From the NCBI GenBank assembly GCA_002898255.1, contig BEIE01000003.1, forward strand, positions 186,001-250,000: DNA of 64,000 nt. Reading direction: 5' to 3'. The DNA comes from a bacterium HR28 (GTDB lineage Bacteria; Chloroflexota; Chloroflexia; Thermomicrobiales; Thermomicrobiaceae). Under the pieces are notes generated by a model. It did not search any database, had not been told where the DNA came from, and was given only the letters and a program-made list of their open reading frames with translations. Positions within the stretch are counted from its first letter, which is position 1. Every line of letters begins with the position of its first letter. Below are positions 53,199-62,096 of the stretch, piece by piece. A program made the translations under genes and the position numbers.

Positions 53199-54070
53199 GA
53201 ACCATTATTGATGCTCACGTGCATATCTTTCCTCCCGAAATCGTCCAGCGACGGGCCGAATTCTGCCAGCGAGATCGATGGTTCGCCGAACTGTATTCGG
53301 ATCCTCGCGCGCGTCTCGCAACGGCAGAGGATCTTGTCGCTTCGATGAACGAGGCTGGAATTACGGTCTCCATTGCTGCCGGCTTTCCCTGGTCGGACCC
53401 TGGACTCTGCGCGTATCACAATGAGTACCTGGCCGAGGTTGCACAACGGAGCGCTGGCCGTATCGCATGGCTAGCAACAGTTGTGCCGCATCAGCGGCAG
53501 GCAGCAAGTGAAGCGGAGCGCTGTTTCCAACGCGGAGCGAGCGGAGTTGGAGAACTCAATGCGGATGCTCAGGGGTTCGCCTGGGATGAACCTGAGGCAC
53601 TCAGTGACCTCGTTGAAAGCTGTATTGCCGCACGCCGTCCTATTATGGCGCACGTGAGCGAGCCACTCGGTCACCACTATGCTGGCAAGGGAACCGCATG
53701 GCCACAGCGTTTTGTGCGATTCCTCGAGCGCTTTCCTGACGTGACAGTGGTGGCGGCACATTGGGGCGGTGGACTCCCCTTCTATGAGTTGATGCCTGAA
53801 GTGGCAAGGGCGACAAGCAACGTCGTCTACGATTCTGCGGCGAGCACGTACTTGTACCGGTTTCGCGTGTTCCGCCTGGTTGTCGATCTCGTTGGCCCGC
53901 AGCGTGTGCTGTTTGCGAGCGACTATCCGGTATTGCGGCAGAAACGCTTCCTGGGGCGCGTACAGAGTGAAGGCAGTCTAACCGAGTCGGAGCTCCGAGC
54001 AGTGCTGGCCGAGAATGCCCAGCGCATCTACGGCTTACAGCTGCCGCTCGTCGAGGAGCGCGACACGTGA
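53195..54070 (+). CDS. Amidohydrolase family 2 protein (TIM-barrel metal hydrolase)
   Basis: 291 aa from ATG 53195. Metal motif IIDAHVHIFPPE near the start, IMAHVSEPLGHHY, VTVVAAHWGGGLPFYE and FASDYPVLRQ at the end of the barrel. Belongs to the ACMSD/decarboxylase-like amidohydrolase-2 group. Substrate unknown. Coupled by 4-nt overlaps to both PP2C (ATGA) and ruvA (GTGA). Confidence 0.88.
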   Translation: MRTIIDAHVHIFPPEIVQRRAEFCQRDRWFAELYSDPRARLATAEDLVASMNEAGITVSIAAGFPWSDPGLCAYHNEYLAEVAQRSAGRIAWLATVVPHQRQAASEAERCFQRGASGVGELNADAQGFAWDEPEALSDLVESCIAARRPIMAHVSEPLGHHYAGKGTAWPQRFVRFLERFPDVTVVAAHWGGGLPFYELMPEVARATSNVVYDSAASTYLYRFRVFRLVVDLVGPQRVLFASDYPVLRQKRFLGRVQSEGSLTESELRAVLAENAQRIYGLQLPLVEERDT

Positions 54071-54642
54071 TTCGAGGTCTCCGCGGCACACTGGTGAGTA
54101 AGCGACCGGGTGAAGTGCTCGTCGATGTTCAAGGTGTCATCTTCCGCGTGCAGACATCGGCGACGACCTTGCAGGAGCTTGGTGACCCTGGGGAACCGAT
54201 CTCGCTGGTGACCCACCTGATGGTTCGCGAAGAGGAACTTGCTCTCTACGGTTTTGCGACGGAAACCGAGCTGGAACTCTTTCTCTCGTTGCTCGGGGTG
54301 AGCGGGGTGGGACCACGAGGGGCGTTGAGCGTCTTGTCTCTGGCGCCGCCGGAACGGATTGCGGAGTGGATCCGCGAGGAACAGGTAGACCAACTCGCGC
54401 GTGCGCCAGGAGTCGGACGTAAGACGGCAAGCCGGATCGTGTTAGAGCTCCGTGGACGACTTCCGTCACTGGTTCCATCGAGCGGAGTGGACGAGCTCGA
54501 CCGCGAGCTTCTGGCGGCACTCCAAGCGCTCGGCTATACCGCCCAGGAGGCACGCATGGCTGCAGCACAGCCGGACGTCCGAGCTGCAGAAACACTTGAA
54601 CAGCGAATCCTCGCTGCGCTTCGCCACCTGGCTCCATCTTGA
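54067..54642 (+). CDS. ruvA: Holliday junction DNA helicase subunit RuvA
   Basis: 191 aa. N-terminal OB domain (MIRGLRGTLVSKRPGEVLVDVQGV), two helix-hairpin-helix motifs (GVSGVGPRGALSVL; APGVGRKTASRIVLEL), and a short C-terminal domain III (RELLAALQALGYTAQEARMAA) that contacts RuvB. GTG 54067 overlaps the amidohydrolase stop. No ruvB or ruvC next to it. Confidence 0.97.
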   Translation: MIRGLRGTLVSKRPGEVLVDVQGVIFRVQTSATTLQELGDPGEPISLVTHLMVREEELALYGFATETELELFLSLLGVSGVGPRGALSVLSLAPPERIAEWIREEQVDQLARAPGVGRKTASRIVLELRGRLPSLVPSSGVDELDRELLAALQALGYTAQEARMAAAQPDVRAAETLEQRILAALRHLAPS

Positions 54643-54645
54643 CGA

Positions 54646-55992
54646 TTATTGGGGTGGTACTCGTTCCAGTCGCTGTTCGATCGCAGCGGCATGTGCTGGT
54701 AGGCCTTCAGCCTGAGCCAGTTGCATGGCGGGAACACCCAGTCGCTCCAGCGCCTCGGGCGAGACAGCAATCACACTCGTGACTTTGAGGAACGTCTCGA
54801 CCGTCACCGGCGAGGCGAACCGAGCGGTCGCCCCCGTCGGCATGACGTGGCTCGGCCCAGCTGTGTAGTCGCCGATCACCTCAGGCGAGGTTTCACCGAG
54901 GAACACGCCGCCAGCGTTGCGGACGCGATCGAGATAGCGCCAGGGTTCCCGTATTGACAGACACAGGTGTTCCGGCGCAAAGAGGTTCGCCAGTTCAAAA
55001 GCCTGCTCCAAATCGGGGACGATGACGATCGCTCCGTTGCGTTCGAGCGCACTCCGCGCGATGTCGGCCGATTCGAGACGTGCAAGCTGTCGCTCAATTT
55101 CGTCGATCGTCGCGCGAGCGAGACGAGGATCGGTAGTGATCAGAATAGCGCTGGCGAGCGGGTCGTGCTCGGCTTGCGCCAGGAGATCGGCTGCGCAGAG
55201 TGCGGGATGGGCAGAGTCATCAGCGATGACCAGGGTCTCTGTGGGGCCGGGAAGCTGGTCGATCCCAACCTCGCCGTAAACGAGCCGCTTGGCGAGCACA
55301 ACAAAGAGGTTTCCTGGGCCAGCGACGATGTCCACTTTGGGAATCGACTCGGTCCCGAAGGCCATCGCGGCGATCGCTTGTGCACCTCCGAGCCTGTAGA
55401 CAGAACGAATGCCAAGGAGATGTGCTGCCGCGGCGACGATCGGTGCGATCCGCCCATCCCGTCCTGGTGGGGTGCAGACGATGAGCTCACGAACGCCAGC
55501 GAGCTGTGCCGGGATAGCAGTCATAAGCAACGAGGAAGGAAGCGGCGCTCGGCCACCTGGAACATAGATGCCAACACGATCGACAGGGCGAACAAGCTGT
55601 CCAAACGCACCATCGCGATCGAACTCGATCCAGGAACGCCGAAGCGTCCGCTGGTGGAAGCGCTCGATACGGTCGCGCGCGAAGCGAAGTGCTGTGAGCA
55701 CATCCGCTGGCACTGTGGCAGCGGCCCTGACAAGTTCATCCTCCGGTACACGAAAGTCCTCGACGAGGATGCCGTCGAAGGCGAGCGTGAATCGTCGGAG
55801 AGCATTGTCCCTCTCTTCACGCACAGCTGTGATGATCCGCTCGACGACCTGAAGCGGTGAGAGCTCCGCACCGAACACGGAGCGAATGCGTTCGCGTACT
55901 GGATCAGGGAGCTCGCTTGGCAGCTGACGCGGACGTCCCAAGAAGGCCCGCGCAGCATGGAGATCCTCGAAAAGCCGGATCACGCCCGTCAT
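54646..55992 (-). CDS. hisD: Histidinol dehydrogenase
   Basis: Last two oxidation steps of histidine synthesis; 448 aa from ATG 55992 with GGAGGAGGGAG upstream. Motifs: VGIYVPGGRAPLPSSLLMTAIPA, RLGGAQAIAAMAFGT, VDIVAGPGNLFV, QLPGPTETLVIADDSA, LFAPEHLCLSI and the zinc/catalytic region AGPSHVMPTGATARF. Overlaps the hisG stop by ATGA and ends 3 nt from the convergent ruvA stop. Confidence 0.96.
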   Translation of the reverse strand: MTGVIRLFEDLHAARAFLGRPRQLPSELPDPVRERIRSVFGAELSPLQVVERIITAVREERDNALRRFTLAFDGILVEDFRVPEDELVRAAATVPADVLTALRFARDRIERFHQRTLRRSWIEFDRDGAFGQLVRPVDRVGIYVPGGRAPLPSSLLMTAIPAQLAGVRELIVCTPPGRDGRIAPIVAAAAHLLGIRSVYRLGGAQAIAAMAFGTESIPKVDIVAGPGNLFVVLAKRLVYGEVGIDQLPGPTETLVIADDSAHPALCAADLLAQAEHDPLASAILITTDPRLARATIDEIERQLARLESADIARSALERNGAIVIVPDLEQAFELANLFAPEHLCLSIREPWRYLDRVRNAGGVFLGETSPEVIGDYTAGPSHVMPTGATARFASPVTVETFLKVTSVIAVSPEALERLGVPAMQLAQAEGLPAHAAAIEQRLERVPPQ

Positions 55993-57008
55993 GCTCCCTC
56001 CTCCAGAGCTCGACAAAGCCGCTCGAACGCGAACGACCGGGAATCGAACACGTAGTCAGGCGACGTAACGGTGATGCCAGTACTGCCAGCCAGCCGCAAG
56101 TGATCCACCGCTTCCAGCAAGAGGTGAGCAGGAACGATGATCGTGACCTCATACCATCCAGAGCGAGTGTCTCCCGATTTCGGGTAGACGCGGGCGACCG
56201 TCGGCCCGAGTTCACCAGTGGTCGCAACATGAGCAGTGACATGGCGGACGACGTCCTCTTCGTCGTGGCCGCGGATGTTCGCCGTGATGAGGCGATAACG
56301 CCGTGAGCGAAGGCGAGCCTCGATGAGCTCGATCACGATGCGGGCGCGCTCGAGCTTCTCAGGCGTGTGGCAGAGCGATTTCCGGCTGGCGATGAGACAC
56401 GCCTGAGCGCGGAGGATGACGCCACCTTCCAAAACGCGGAGCCGGTTCTCGCGGAGCGTGACACCGGTCTCGGTCAGATCAGCAATGAGATCAGCATATC
56501 CGAGGGCTGGCGCGACCTCTAGTGCGCCATGCCCTTCAACGAGCGTAAAGTAATGGACGCCATTGCGAAGCAAGAACTCCCTTGTGAGATTAGGGAACTT
56601 TGTTGCAACCCGTAACGTGCGGCCACGGCGTTTCCACTCGACTGCAAGATCAGCCAGGTCGGCGATCGTCGTCACGTCGAGCCAACTCTCCGGCACGGCC
56701 AACACCAGCTCGCAACGGCGAAATCCGAGATCCTCCATGACCACGAGGACGTCTGGATCGTCTCCTGCCAACTCGGCAACGAGGTCGTACCCGGTGATGC
56801 CGAGGTCAGCCCCGCCGGTCGCAACCTGCTGCACTATGTCAGCAGTGCGCTGGAACAGCACCTCGATCCCATCAATACCCGACAGTCGGCCGACGTACTG
56901 CCGGGGATTGGGGCGCCAGACACTGAGCCCGGCACCTTCCAAGAAGCGGAGGGTCGCTTCCTCATAAGCACCTTTTGAAGCGATAGCGAGCCGCAACGGT
57001 TCACTCAT
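55989..57008 (-). CDS. hisG: ATP phosphoribosyltransferase, long form
   Basis: First step of histidine synthesis. 339 aa from ATG 57008, so it includes the C-terminal regulatory HisG_C domain (VTIIVPAHLLLEAVDHLRLAGSTGITVTSPDYVF). Catalytic region: RLAIASKGAYEEATLRFLEGAG, GADLGITGYDLVAE, RVATKFPNLTREFL, and VEGHGALEVAPALGYADLIADLTETG. Long-form enzymes normally do not need HisZ, which bears on the identity of the preceding gene. The track frame continues far upstream into that gene and should not be used. Confidence 0.95.
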   Translation of the reverse strand: MSEPLRLAIASKGAYEEATLRFLEGAGLSVWRPNPRQYVGRLSGIDGIEVLFQRTADIVQQVATGGADLGITGYDLVAELAGDDPDVLVVMEDLGFRRCELVLAVPESWLDVTTIADLADLAVEWKRRGRTLRVATKFPNLTREFLLRNGVHYFTLVEGHGALEVAPALGYADLIADLTETGVTLRENRLRVLEGGVILRAQACLIASRKSLCHTPEKLERARIVIELIEARLRSRRYRLITANIRGHDEEDVVRHVTAHVATTGELGPTVARVYPKSGDTRSGWYEVTIIVPAHLLLEAVDHLRLAGSTGITVTSPDYVFDSRSFAFERLCRALEEGA

Positions 57009-58467
57009 CGGTCTCTCGTTCCTCATTCGAGCGAAGGTCCCAATGCTGGACGGAGCCGGAAACGTCAACGACGAGCAACTGGATGAATCCACGTCGACGA
57101 GCGTAGCGGCGATTCGCGGAGACCGAACGCTGCCGCACGTCGAGTTCAACAACTGCTCCTTGTGCACGAAGTGCTTCCGCGACCTGTTCGGCTCGTGCGA
57201 GCGCCTCTGGCTGGGCTGCTGCCACGAGCAGGCGCGGTGCTGCCGGGACGTCCGGAAGGGACGCCAGATCAGCGATACGTTCCAGCCCACCAGAGAAACC
57301 ACACGCGGGTAAGGGAGCCCGTGCGCCCAACAGTTGGGCGAGATCGTCGTATCGTCCGCCGCCGCAGAGTTGACGGCCGAGATCGTTCTCAGGATAGACC
57401 TCAAAGAGGATGCCGGTGTAGTAGTGGAGACCACGTGCCATACCTGGGCTGAGAACGATCTGCTGTGAGGCGACGCCGTACGCGGCAAGAAGCTCGAGCA
57501 AATCATCGATCTGACGCAGTGGGGTTGCATCGAGCTCGTAGCGTGCGATGACCCGATGGAGCTCGGGAAGGACATCATCAGGTGGGCCGGAAATGGAAGC
57601 AAGTTCTCGGACGAAAGCGAAAGCATGACGGAGTGCCTGTTGATCCGCGCTCCGCTCGAGTTTCGCCAGGACACCACGGACGATCTCGTCTGGTGCGCGG
57701 GAGCTGTTAGACGTTTGAATGCCAACTTCTTGGAGGAGTGTAAGGACGAGTCGCTCGAGTTCCTCGGGCTGCAAGGGGTGTAGCTTCTCCCGTAATTCCC
57801 TTGTCAGCTGGGCGACGTGGGCACTGCCGGTGAGCGCAGGGAGTTCCGCCTCGAGATCGACGTCTTGTCCTTTGCGCAGCCGTTCCATTGTCCAGAGAAG
57901 CCAGTCCCGCGCACGTTGACGGAGCGGTAAGCGCTGGAGAAAGTCGAGAACAATTCCGACATGCCCGAGCACGATCCGCGGGGCAATCCCGAGCGACTGG
58001 AGAATCTCGACTGCGAGATGGATCACTTCAGCGTCACCACTCGCGCCGGGTGCCCCGAGGAGTTCGCACCCCACCTCAGTGAACTGGCGCGTGCGACCCG
58101 CTTGGGGACGCTCGTACCGGAATACCGGCCCGGCATAAGCGAAACGTAGCGGGAGTGGATCATTCTGCCGGGCATCGACGTAATAGCGCAAGACCGACGC
58201 CGTGTGCTCTGGCCGCAACGCAATATCGCGATTCCGAAAGGAAAAAGCATAGAGTTGGGCGATACGTTCTGGGCCGGCCTTGCGGAGAAAAAGCTCGGTC
58301 GGTTCGAGGATCGGGGTCTCAATCACCTCGTACCCGTGGCGTTCGAGGATATGAAGGATACGCCGGAGAACGGCCTGGCGTCGTCGGAAAAGTGCTGGCC
58401 CCACATCCTGCATACCGCGCAGGCGTTCGAGGGGAGGAAGACTCTCAGGCGTTGAGTTCGATGTCAC
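57001..58467 (-). CDS. Histidyl-tRNA synthetase-like protein (HisS or HisZ)
   Basis: 488 aa. Class II core: LERLRGMQDVGPALFRRRQAV, IALRPEHTASVLRYYV, motif 2 FRYERPQAGRTRQFTEVGCELLG, the histidine motif MARGLHYYTGILFEV (usually RGLDYYTG), and CGGGRYDDLAQLLGA. A C-terminal anticodon-binding-like domain (PRLLVAAAQPEALARAEQVAEALRAQGA) is present. The kept Arg and the C-terminal domain favour an active HisRS; position before hisG and the altered GMQD/LHYY favour HisZ. Undecided. GTG 58467 overlaps pheT (GTGA); its stop overlaps hisG by 8 nt. Confidence 0.85.
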   Translation of the reverse strand: MTSNSTPESLPPLERLRGMQDVGPALFRRRQAVLRRILHILERHGYEVIETPILEPTELFLRKAGPERIAQLYAFSFRNRDIALRPEHTASVLRYYVDARQNDPLPLRFAYAGPVFRYERPQAGRTRQFTEVGCELLGAPGASGDAEVIHLAVEILQSLGIAPRIVLGHVGIVLDFLQRLPLRQRARDWLLWTMERLRKGQDVDLEAELPALTGSAHVAQLTRELREKLHPLQPEELERLVLTLLQEVGIQTSNSSRAPDEIVRGVLAKLERSADQQALRHAFAFVRELASISGPPDDVLPELHRVIARYELDATPLRQIDDLLELLAAYGVASQQIVLSPGMARGLHYYTGILFEVYPENDLGRQLCGGGRYDDLAQLLGARAPLPACGFSGGLERIADLASLPDVPAAPRLLVAAAQPEALARAEQVAEALRAQGAVVELDVRQRSVSANRRYARRRGFIQLLVVDVSGSVQHWDLRSNEERETDE

Positions 58468-60917
58468 CGGCGGAACTCTCCCTTGACCCGTCGACGGACT
58501 TGCTGCTCGATCCGTTCGCGCACCCGCTGCAGTTCCGCGTCGCTGAGTGCTCGATCAGGTGCCGAGAGGATCACACGGAAGGCCAGACTCTTCTTGCCGG
58601 GCGGTATGGCCGGACCGCGGTAGACATCAAAGAGTCGGATTGCCGCCGCGAGTGGCCCCGCCCCAGCCCGGATGGCGGCAGCAACGTCAGCCGCTGGAGT
58701 TGCCTCGTCCACGACGATCGCGAAATCCTGTTCAATCGGCTGATAGCGAGAAATTGGACGGATAGTGACAGGCTCCAGACCGAGTTCGATCAACGAGGGA
58801 ATATCGAACTCGGCGACGACCACTCTGTGGTGCTGAGCGATACCGAACCGCTCGGCGATGGTGACGAGCACTTCCCCTAGAATACCGACGGGCATGCCGC
58901 GGTACACCAGTTCTGCGCTCCGGCCCGGTTGAAGCGTCGGATGGACAATCGGGCGAAAGACGAGATCCTGCGCACCGAGGCGTGGCAAAAGTGTCTCCAG
59001 GATGCCCTTGAGGTCGAAGAAGTCAACAGGGCGCTCCTCGTGGTACAGATCGCGCGGTGCATGCAGGCCAGCGAGAAGGCAACCGACGGCGCGGCGCTCG
59101 TCAGGTAACTCGTCGCGTCCGCGCGGCAGGTACACCTTGCCAGTTTCGAAGACGGCCACAGCATCGTTGAACTTGAGTTGCTCCGCCGCGTTTCGGAGTA
59201 AGGTCGGGATAAGGGATGGACGCATGATCGACCACTCCGGGCGGATGGGGTTACGCGCCCGCACGAACTCCTGGCTCGGTCGCTGGTAGAAACCGAGCCG
59301 TTCTGGCACCGAGTCCCCACCTGGAGAGAGTACCAGGAGTGTCTCGTCATCAACCATCGGATAGGTGATGATCTCGTGGAGCCCAGCGGCAACGAGGCCG
59401 TTTTGAATCTGCCTGATGAGGCGCAATTCTGGATCGATCTCGACCGGAACGGTCTGTCCAACCGGGAGACGTTCGGGCAACGAGTCATACCCGATGACCC
59501 GGGCGACTTCCTCGACCAGATCCGCAGGGATGGTCACGTCGCTGCGATAGGTCGGTACCTCGACGATCCAGATCGATCGGTCGTCCCGCCGGTGCGTCTC
59601 GGTCACGAAGCCGAGTCGCTGGAAGACCTGAAGCACCTCGTGATCCGGATAGTCGACGCCGAGCAAACGCGGGATTTCATTGCGCGGCAGCTCGATACGA
59701 CGTGGCAACCGGGGAGACGGATAGTGGTCGACGAAAGCAACCACACGGCAGGTGGGAATCAACTCGGTGAGCAAACGCACAGCGCGTTGGGCTGCTGGCC
59801 AGCAGAGGTTGGGATCGAGTCCACGCTCAAAGCGTGCAGATGCCTCGGTGCGGAGGCGCTGCGCGCGAGCGGTCCGCCGGATGCTCAACATGTGAAAGTT
59901 CGCGGTTTCCAGAAGAACACTTGTCGTCTCTTCGGTGATTTCGCTGTCGAGTCCCCCCATGACACCGGCAATGCCGACTGGTCGCTCGGCGTCGGCAATG
60001 ACAAGTGTGTCAGGCGTCAGTACGCGTCGGATGTGATCGAGCGTTTCGATCTCCTCTCCTGGGCGGGCACGCCGCACGACGATACGCCCTTCGCGCAAGC
60101 GTGCGCGATCAAAGGCGTGCTGTGGTTGTCCCCATTCCACCATCACATAATTTGTCACATCAACGACGTTGTTTATCGGTCGGATACCGACAAGCTGGAG
60201 TCGCCGACGGATCCACCACGGCGAAGGCTCGACGCGGATACCCTCGAGCGCTACACCAACGAAGCGGGCGCAGAGGTCGGTCGCCTCGATTGTTGCGAGG
60301 ATCGGATCAACTGGAGCCTCGAGTGTGGCAAGTGCCGGGAGTTGGAAGGGGGCTCCGGTCAGTGCAGCTACCTCGCGTGCCACGCCCACGATCGAGAACG
60401 CGTCGACACGGTTGGGCGTGATTGCGAGCTCGAGGACCTCGTCGCCCAGATATTCACGAAGCGGCATGCCGACGGGAGCATCGGGATCGAGAACCATGAT
60501 CCCCTCGTGCTCTTCGGACAGGCCAAGTTCCTTCTCGGAGCACACCATGCCTTCCGACCGCACGCCACGGATGGTCGCCGGCTTGAGGGTAGTCAATTTC
60601 GGTTCGGCGCTGTGGCCATCATAAAGTGTGGCTCCGGCGAGTGCCAATGCCACCTTCTGCCCCACCGCAATGTTCGGTGCGCCAGTGACAACGGTCAGAC
60701 GGTGTGCTCCGGCATTAACCGTGGCCAAAACCAGCCGATCGGCATTGGGATGGGGCTCGATACGCTCTACCACACCGACATAGATGTTGTCCCAGTGTGC
60801 CCCGATACGCTCGATCGATTCGACCTCGAGTCCGGCCAGCGTCAGTCGCTCCGCGAGTTCGTCGGCCGAGAGGTCGGTCGCGACGAGTTCGCGCAGCCAC
60901 CGCATCGGCACTTTCAT
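58464..60917 (-). CDS. pheT: Phenylalanyl-tRNA synthetase beta subunit
   Basis: 817 aa. N-terminal tRNA-binding OB domain (GVVERIEPHPNADRLVLATVNAG), B3/B4 editing region (PNRVDAFSIVGVAREVAALTG), B5 core (EIPRLLGVDYPDHEVLQVFQRLGF) and C-terminal ferredoxin-like anticodon-binding domain (ISRYQPIEQDFAIVVDEATP). Partner of PheS, 33 nt downstream of it. The 534-aa plus frame opposite is a shadow. Confidence 0.97.
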   Translation of the reverse strand: MKVPMRWLRELVATDLSADELAERLTLAGLEVESIERIGAHWDNIYVGVVERIEPHPNADRLVLATVNAGAHRLTVVTGAPNIAVGQKVALALAGATLYDGHSAEPKLTTLKPATIRGVRSEGMVCSEKELGLSEEHEGIMVLDPDAPVGMPLREYLGDEVLELAITPNRVDAFSIVGVAREVAALTGAPFQLPALATLEAPVDPILATIEATDLCARFVGVALEGIRVEPSPWWIRRRLQLVGIRPINNVVDVTNYVMVEWGQPQHAFDRARLREGRIVVRRARPGEEIETLDHIRRVLTPDTLVIADAERPVGIAGVMGGLDSEITEETTSVLLETANFHMLSIRRTARAQRLRTEASARFERGLDPNLCWPAAQRAVRLLTELIPTCRVVAFVDHYPSPRLPRRIELPRNEIPRLLGVDYPDHEVLQVFQRLGFVTETHRRDDRSIWIVEVPTYRSDVTIPADLVEEVARVIGYDSLPERLPVGQTVPVEIDPELRLIRQIQNGLVAAGLHEIITYPMVDDETLLVLSPGGDSVPERLGFYQRPSQEFVRARNPIRPEWSIMRPSLIPTLLRNAAEQLKFNDAVAVFETGKVYLPRGRDELPDERRAVGCLLAGLHAPRDLYHEERPVDFFDLKGILETLLPRLGAQDLVFRPIVHPTLQPGRSAELVYRGMPVGILGEVLVTIAERFGIAQHHRVVVAEFDIPSLIELGLEPVTIRPISRYQPIEQDFAIVVDEATPAADVAAAIRAGAGPLAAAIRLFDVYRGPAIPPGKKSLAFRVILSAPDRALSDAELQRVRERIEQQVRRRVKGEFRR

Positions 60918-60950
60918 CGGTGTTCGCCCACCTTCCGTGTTGGTCGTTGC

Positions 60951-61997
60951 TCAGACCGGTATCCGATCGAACTGCTGTAGGAAACGCAGGTCGCCTTGAT
61001 AGAAATAGCGAATGTCTGGGACGCCGTACTTGAGCATGACGAGTCGCTCCACGCCCATACCAAAGGCCCAACCAGAGTAGCGCTCAGGGTCATACCCCAC
61101 GTTGCGCAAGACCTGCGGATGCACCATTCCGGCACCCAGGATCTCAATCCAGCCGCTGTTTCCGCAGACACGACAACCTTCCCCGCGACAGAACATGCAG
61201 TCGATGGCGAAATCGACCCCAGGCTCGACGAAGGGGAAGAAATCACAGCGGAAGCGAACGCGACGTTCGCGCCCAAAAAGCTGACGCGCGAACTCCGCAA
61301 GGGTGCCTTTGAGATCCGCCATCGTGATGTGCTCGTCAACTGCGAGCCCCTCGATTTGATGGAAATGCCATTCATGCGTCGCGTCAACCGCTTCGTATCG
61401 GTAACAGCGTCCAGGAACGACCACCCGGATGGGCGGCTGGCGTCGTTCCATGACCCGGATCTGCATTGGCGAAGTATGTGGTCGCAGAACGATCTCCTTT
61501 TGGTCAGATTCGATGAAGATCGTATCCCAGACGTCTCGGGCAGGATGCTCCGGTGGAATGTTGAGAGCGTCGAACGCGTAATATCCGTACTCGACCTCTG
61601 GCCCCTCGACGACTTGGAATCCGAGATGCGCGAAGATGTCGGTGACTTCCCGAATCATCTGTGTCACAGGATGGAGTGTACCGATATGCGGCGCACGTCC
61701 GGGAAGTGTCACATCGACTGCCTCAGATGCGATCCGCGCAGCGAGTTCGAGTTCGCGGATTTCTCGCTCTCGCTGTTCGTAGGCTCGCTGGAGCTCCTCC
61801 TTCAGAGCGTTTGCGGCGCGTCCAAAGGCGGGCCGCTCCTCCGGCGGGAGTGAACCCAACTGGCGAAGCAGAGCCGTTACTTCACCGCGACGCCCGAGAT
61901 ATCGAGCATGCCACTCTGTCAGGGCGTCCTGCGTTGTTGCGGCGTGGAGTTCCTCGAGTGCCCGTTGGCGGAGTGCCTCGATCCGTTCGCTGCTCAC
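60951..61997 (-). CDS. pheS: Phenylalanyl-tRNA synthetase alpha subunit
   Basis: 348 aa from GTG 61997, with AGGAGG 7 nt upstream. N-terminal coiled coil (residues 1-90), then the class II core: HPVTQMIREVTDIFAHLGF, RPHTSPMQIRVM, YRYEAVDATHEWHFHQIEGL and GWAFGMGVERLVMLKYG. A four-cysteine cluster CMFCRGEGCRVCGNSGW between motifs 2 and 3 could bind zinc, as in some PheS lineages. First gene of the pheST-his operon. Confidence 0.97.
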   Translation of the reverse strand: MSSERIEALRQRALEELHAATTQDALTEWHARYLGRRGEVTALLRQLGSLPPEERPAFGRAANALKEELQRAYEQREREIRELELAARIASEAVDVTLPGRAPHIGTLHPVTQMIREVTDIFAHLGFQVVEGPEVEYGYYAFDALNIPPEHPARDVWDTIFIESDQKEIVLRPHTSPMQIRVMERRQPPIRVVVPGRCYRYEAVDATHEWHFHQIEGLAVDEHITMADLKGTLAEFARQLFGRERRVRFRCDFFPFVEPGVDFAIDCMFCRGEGCRVCGNSGWIEILGAGMVHPQVLRNVGYDPERYSGWAFGMGVERLVMLKYGVPDIRYFYQGDLRFLQQFDRIPV

Positions 61998-62043
61998 TCA
62001 CTCGCCTCCTGCGATAGGGGCGTTCTCGTTCGACTCTCAGTGG

Positions 62044-62061
62044 CGCGTCCTTCGGGACGCG
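62044..62061 (-). promoter_or_regulatory. Hairpin at the predicted 5' end of the pheS transcript
   Basis: A 7-bp stem CGCGTCC/GGACGCG with a 4-nt loop lies right at the predicted start site, 47 nt before GTG 61997. It may stabilise the 5' end. No T-box core (TGGNACCGCG) was found. Confidence 0.4.
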
Positions 62062-62066
62062 GCCTG

Positions 62067-62096
62067 AGCATAAGGATGCGCGATCGGAGGTGTCAA
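62067..62096 (-). promoter_or_regulatory. Sigma70-type promoter of the pheS-pheT-his operon
   Basis: Minus strand TTGACA (62096-62091), 18-nt spacer, TATGCT (62072-62067). Predicted start near 62060. Confidence 0.7.

Noticed and set aside
59376-60980. 534-aa plus-strand ORF
   Set aside because: Antisense shadow of pheT; no domain and Arg/Cys-rich.
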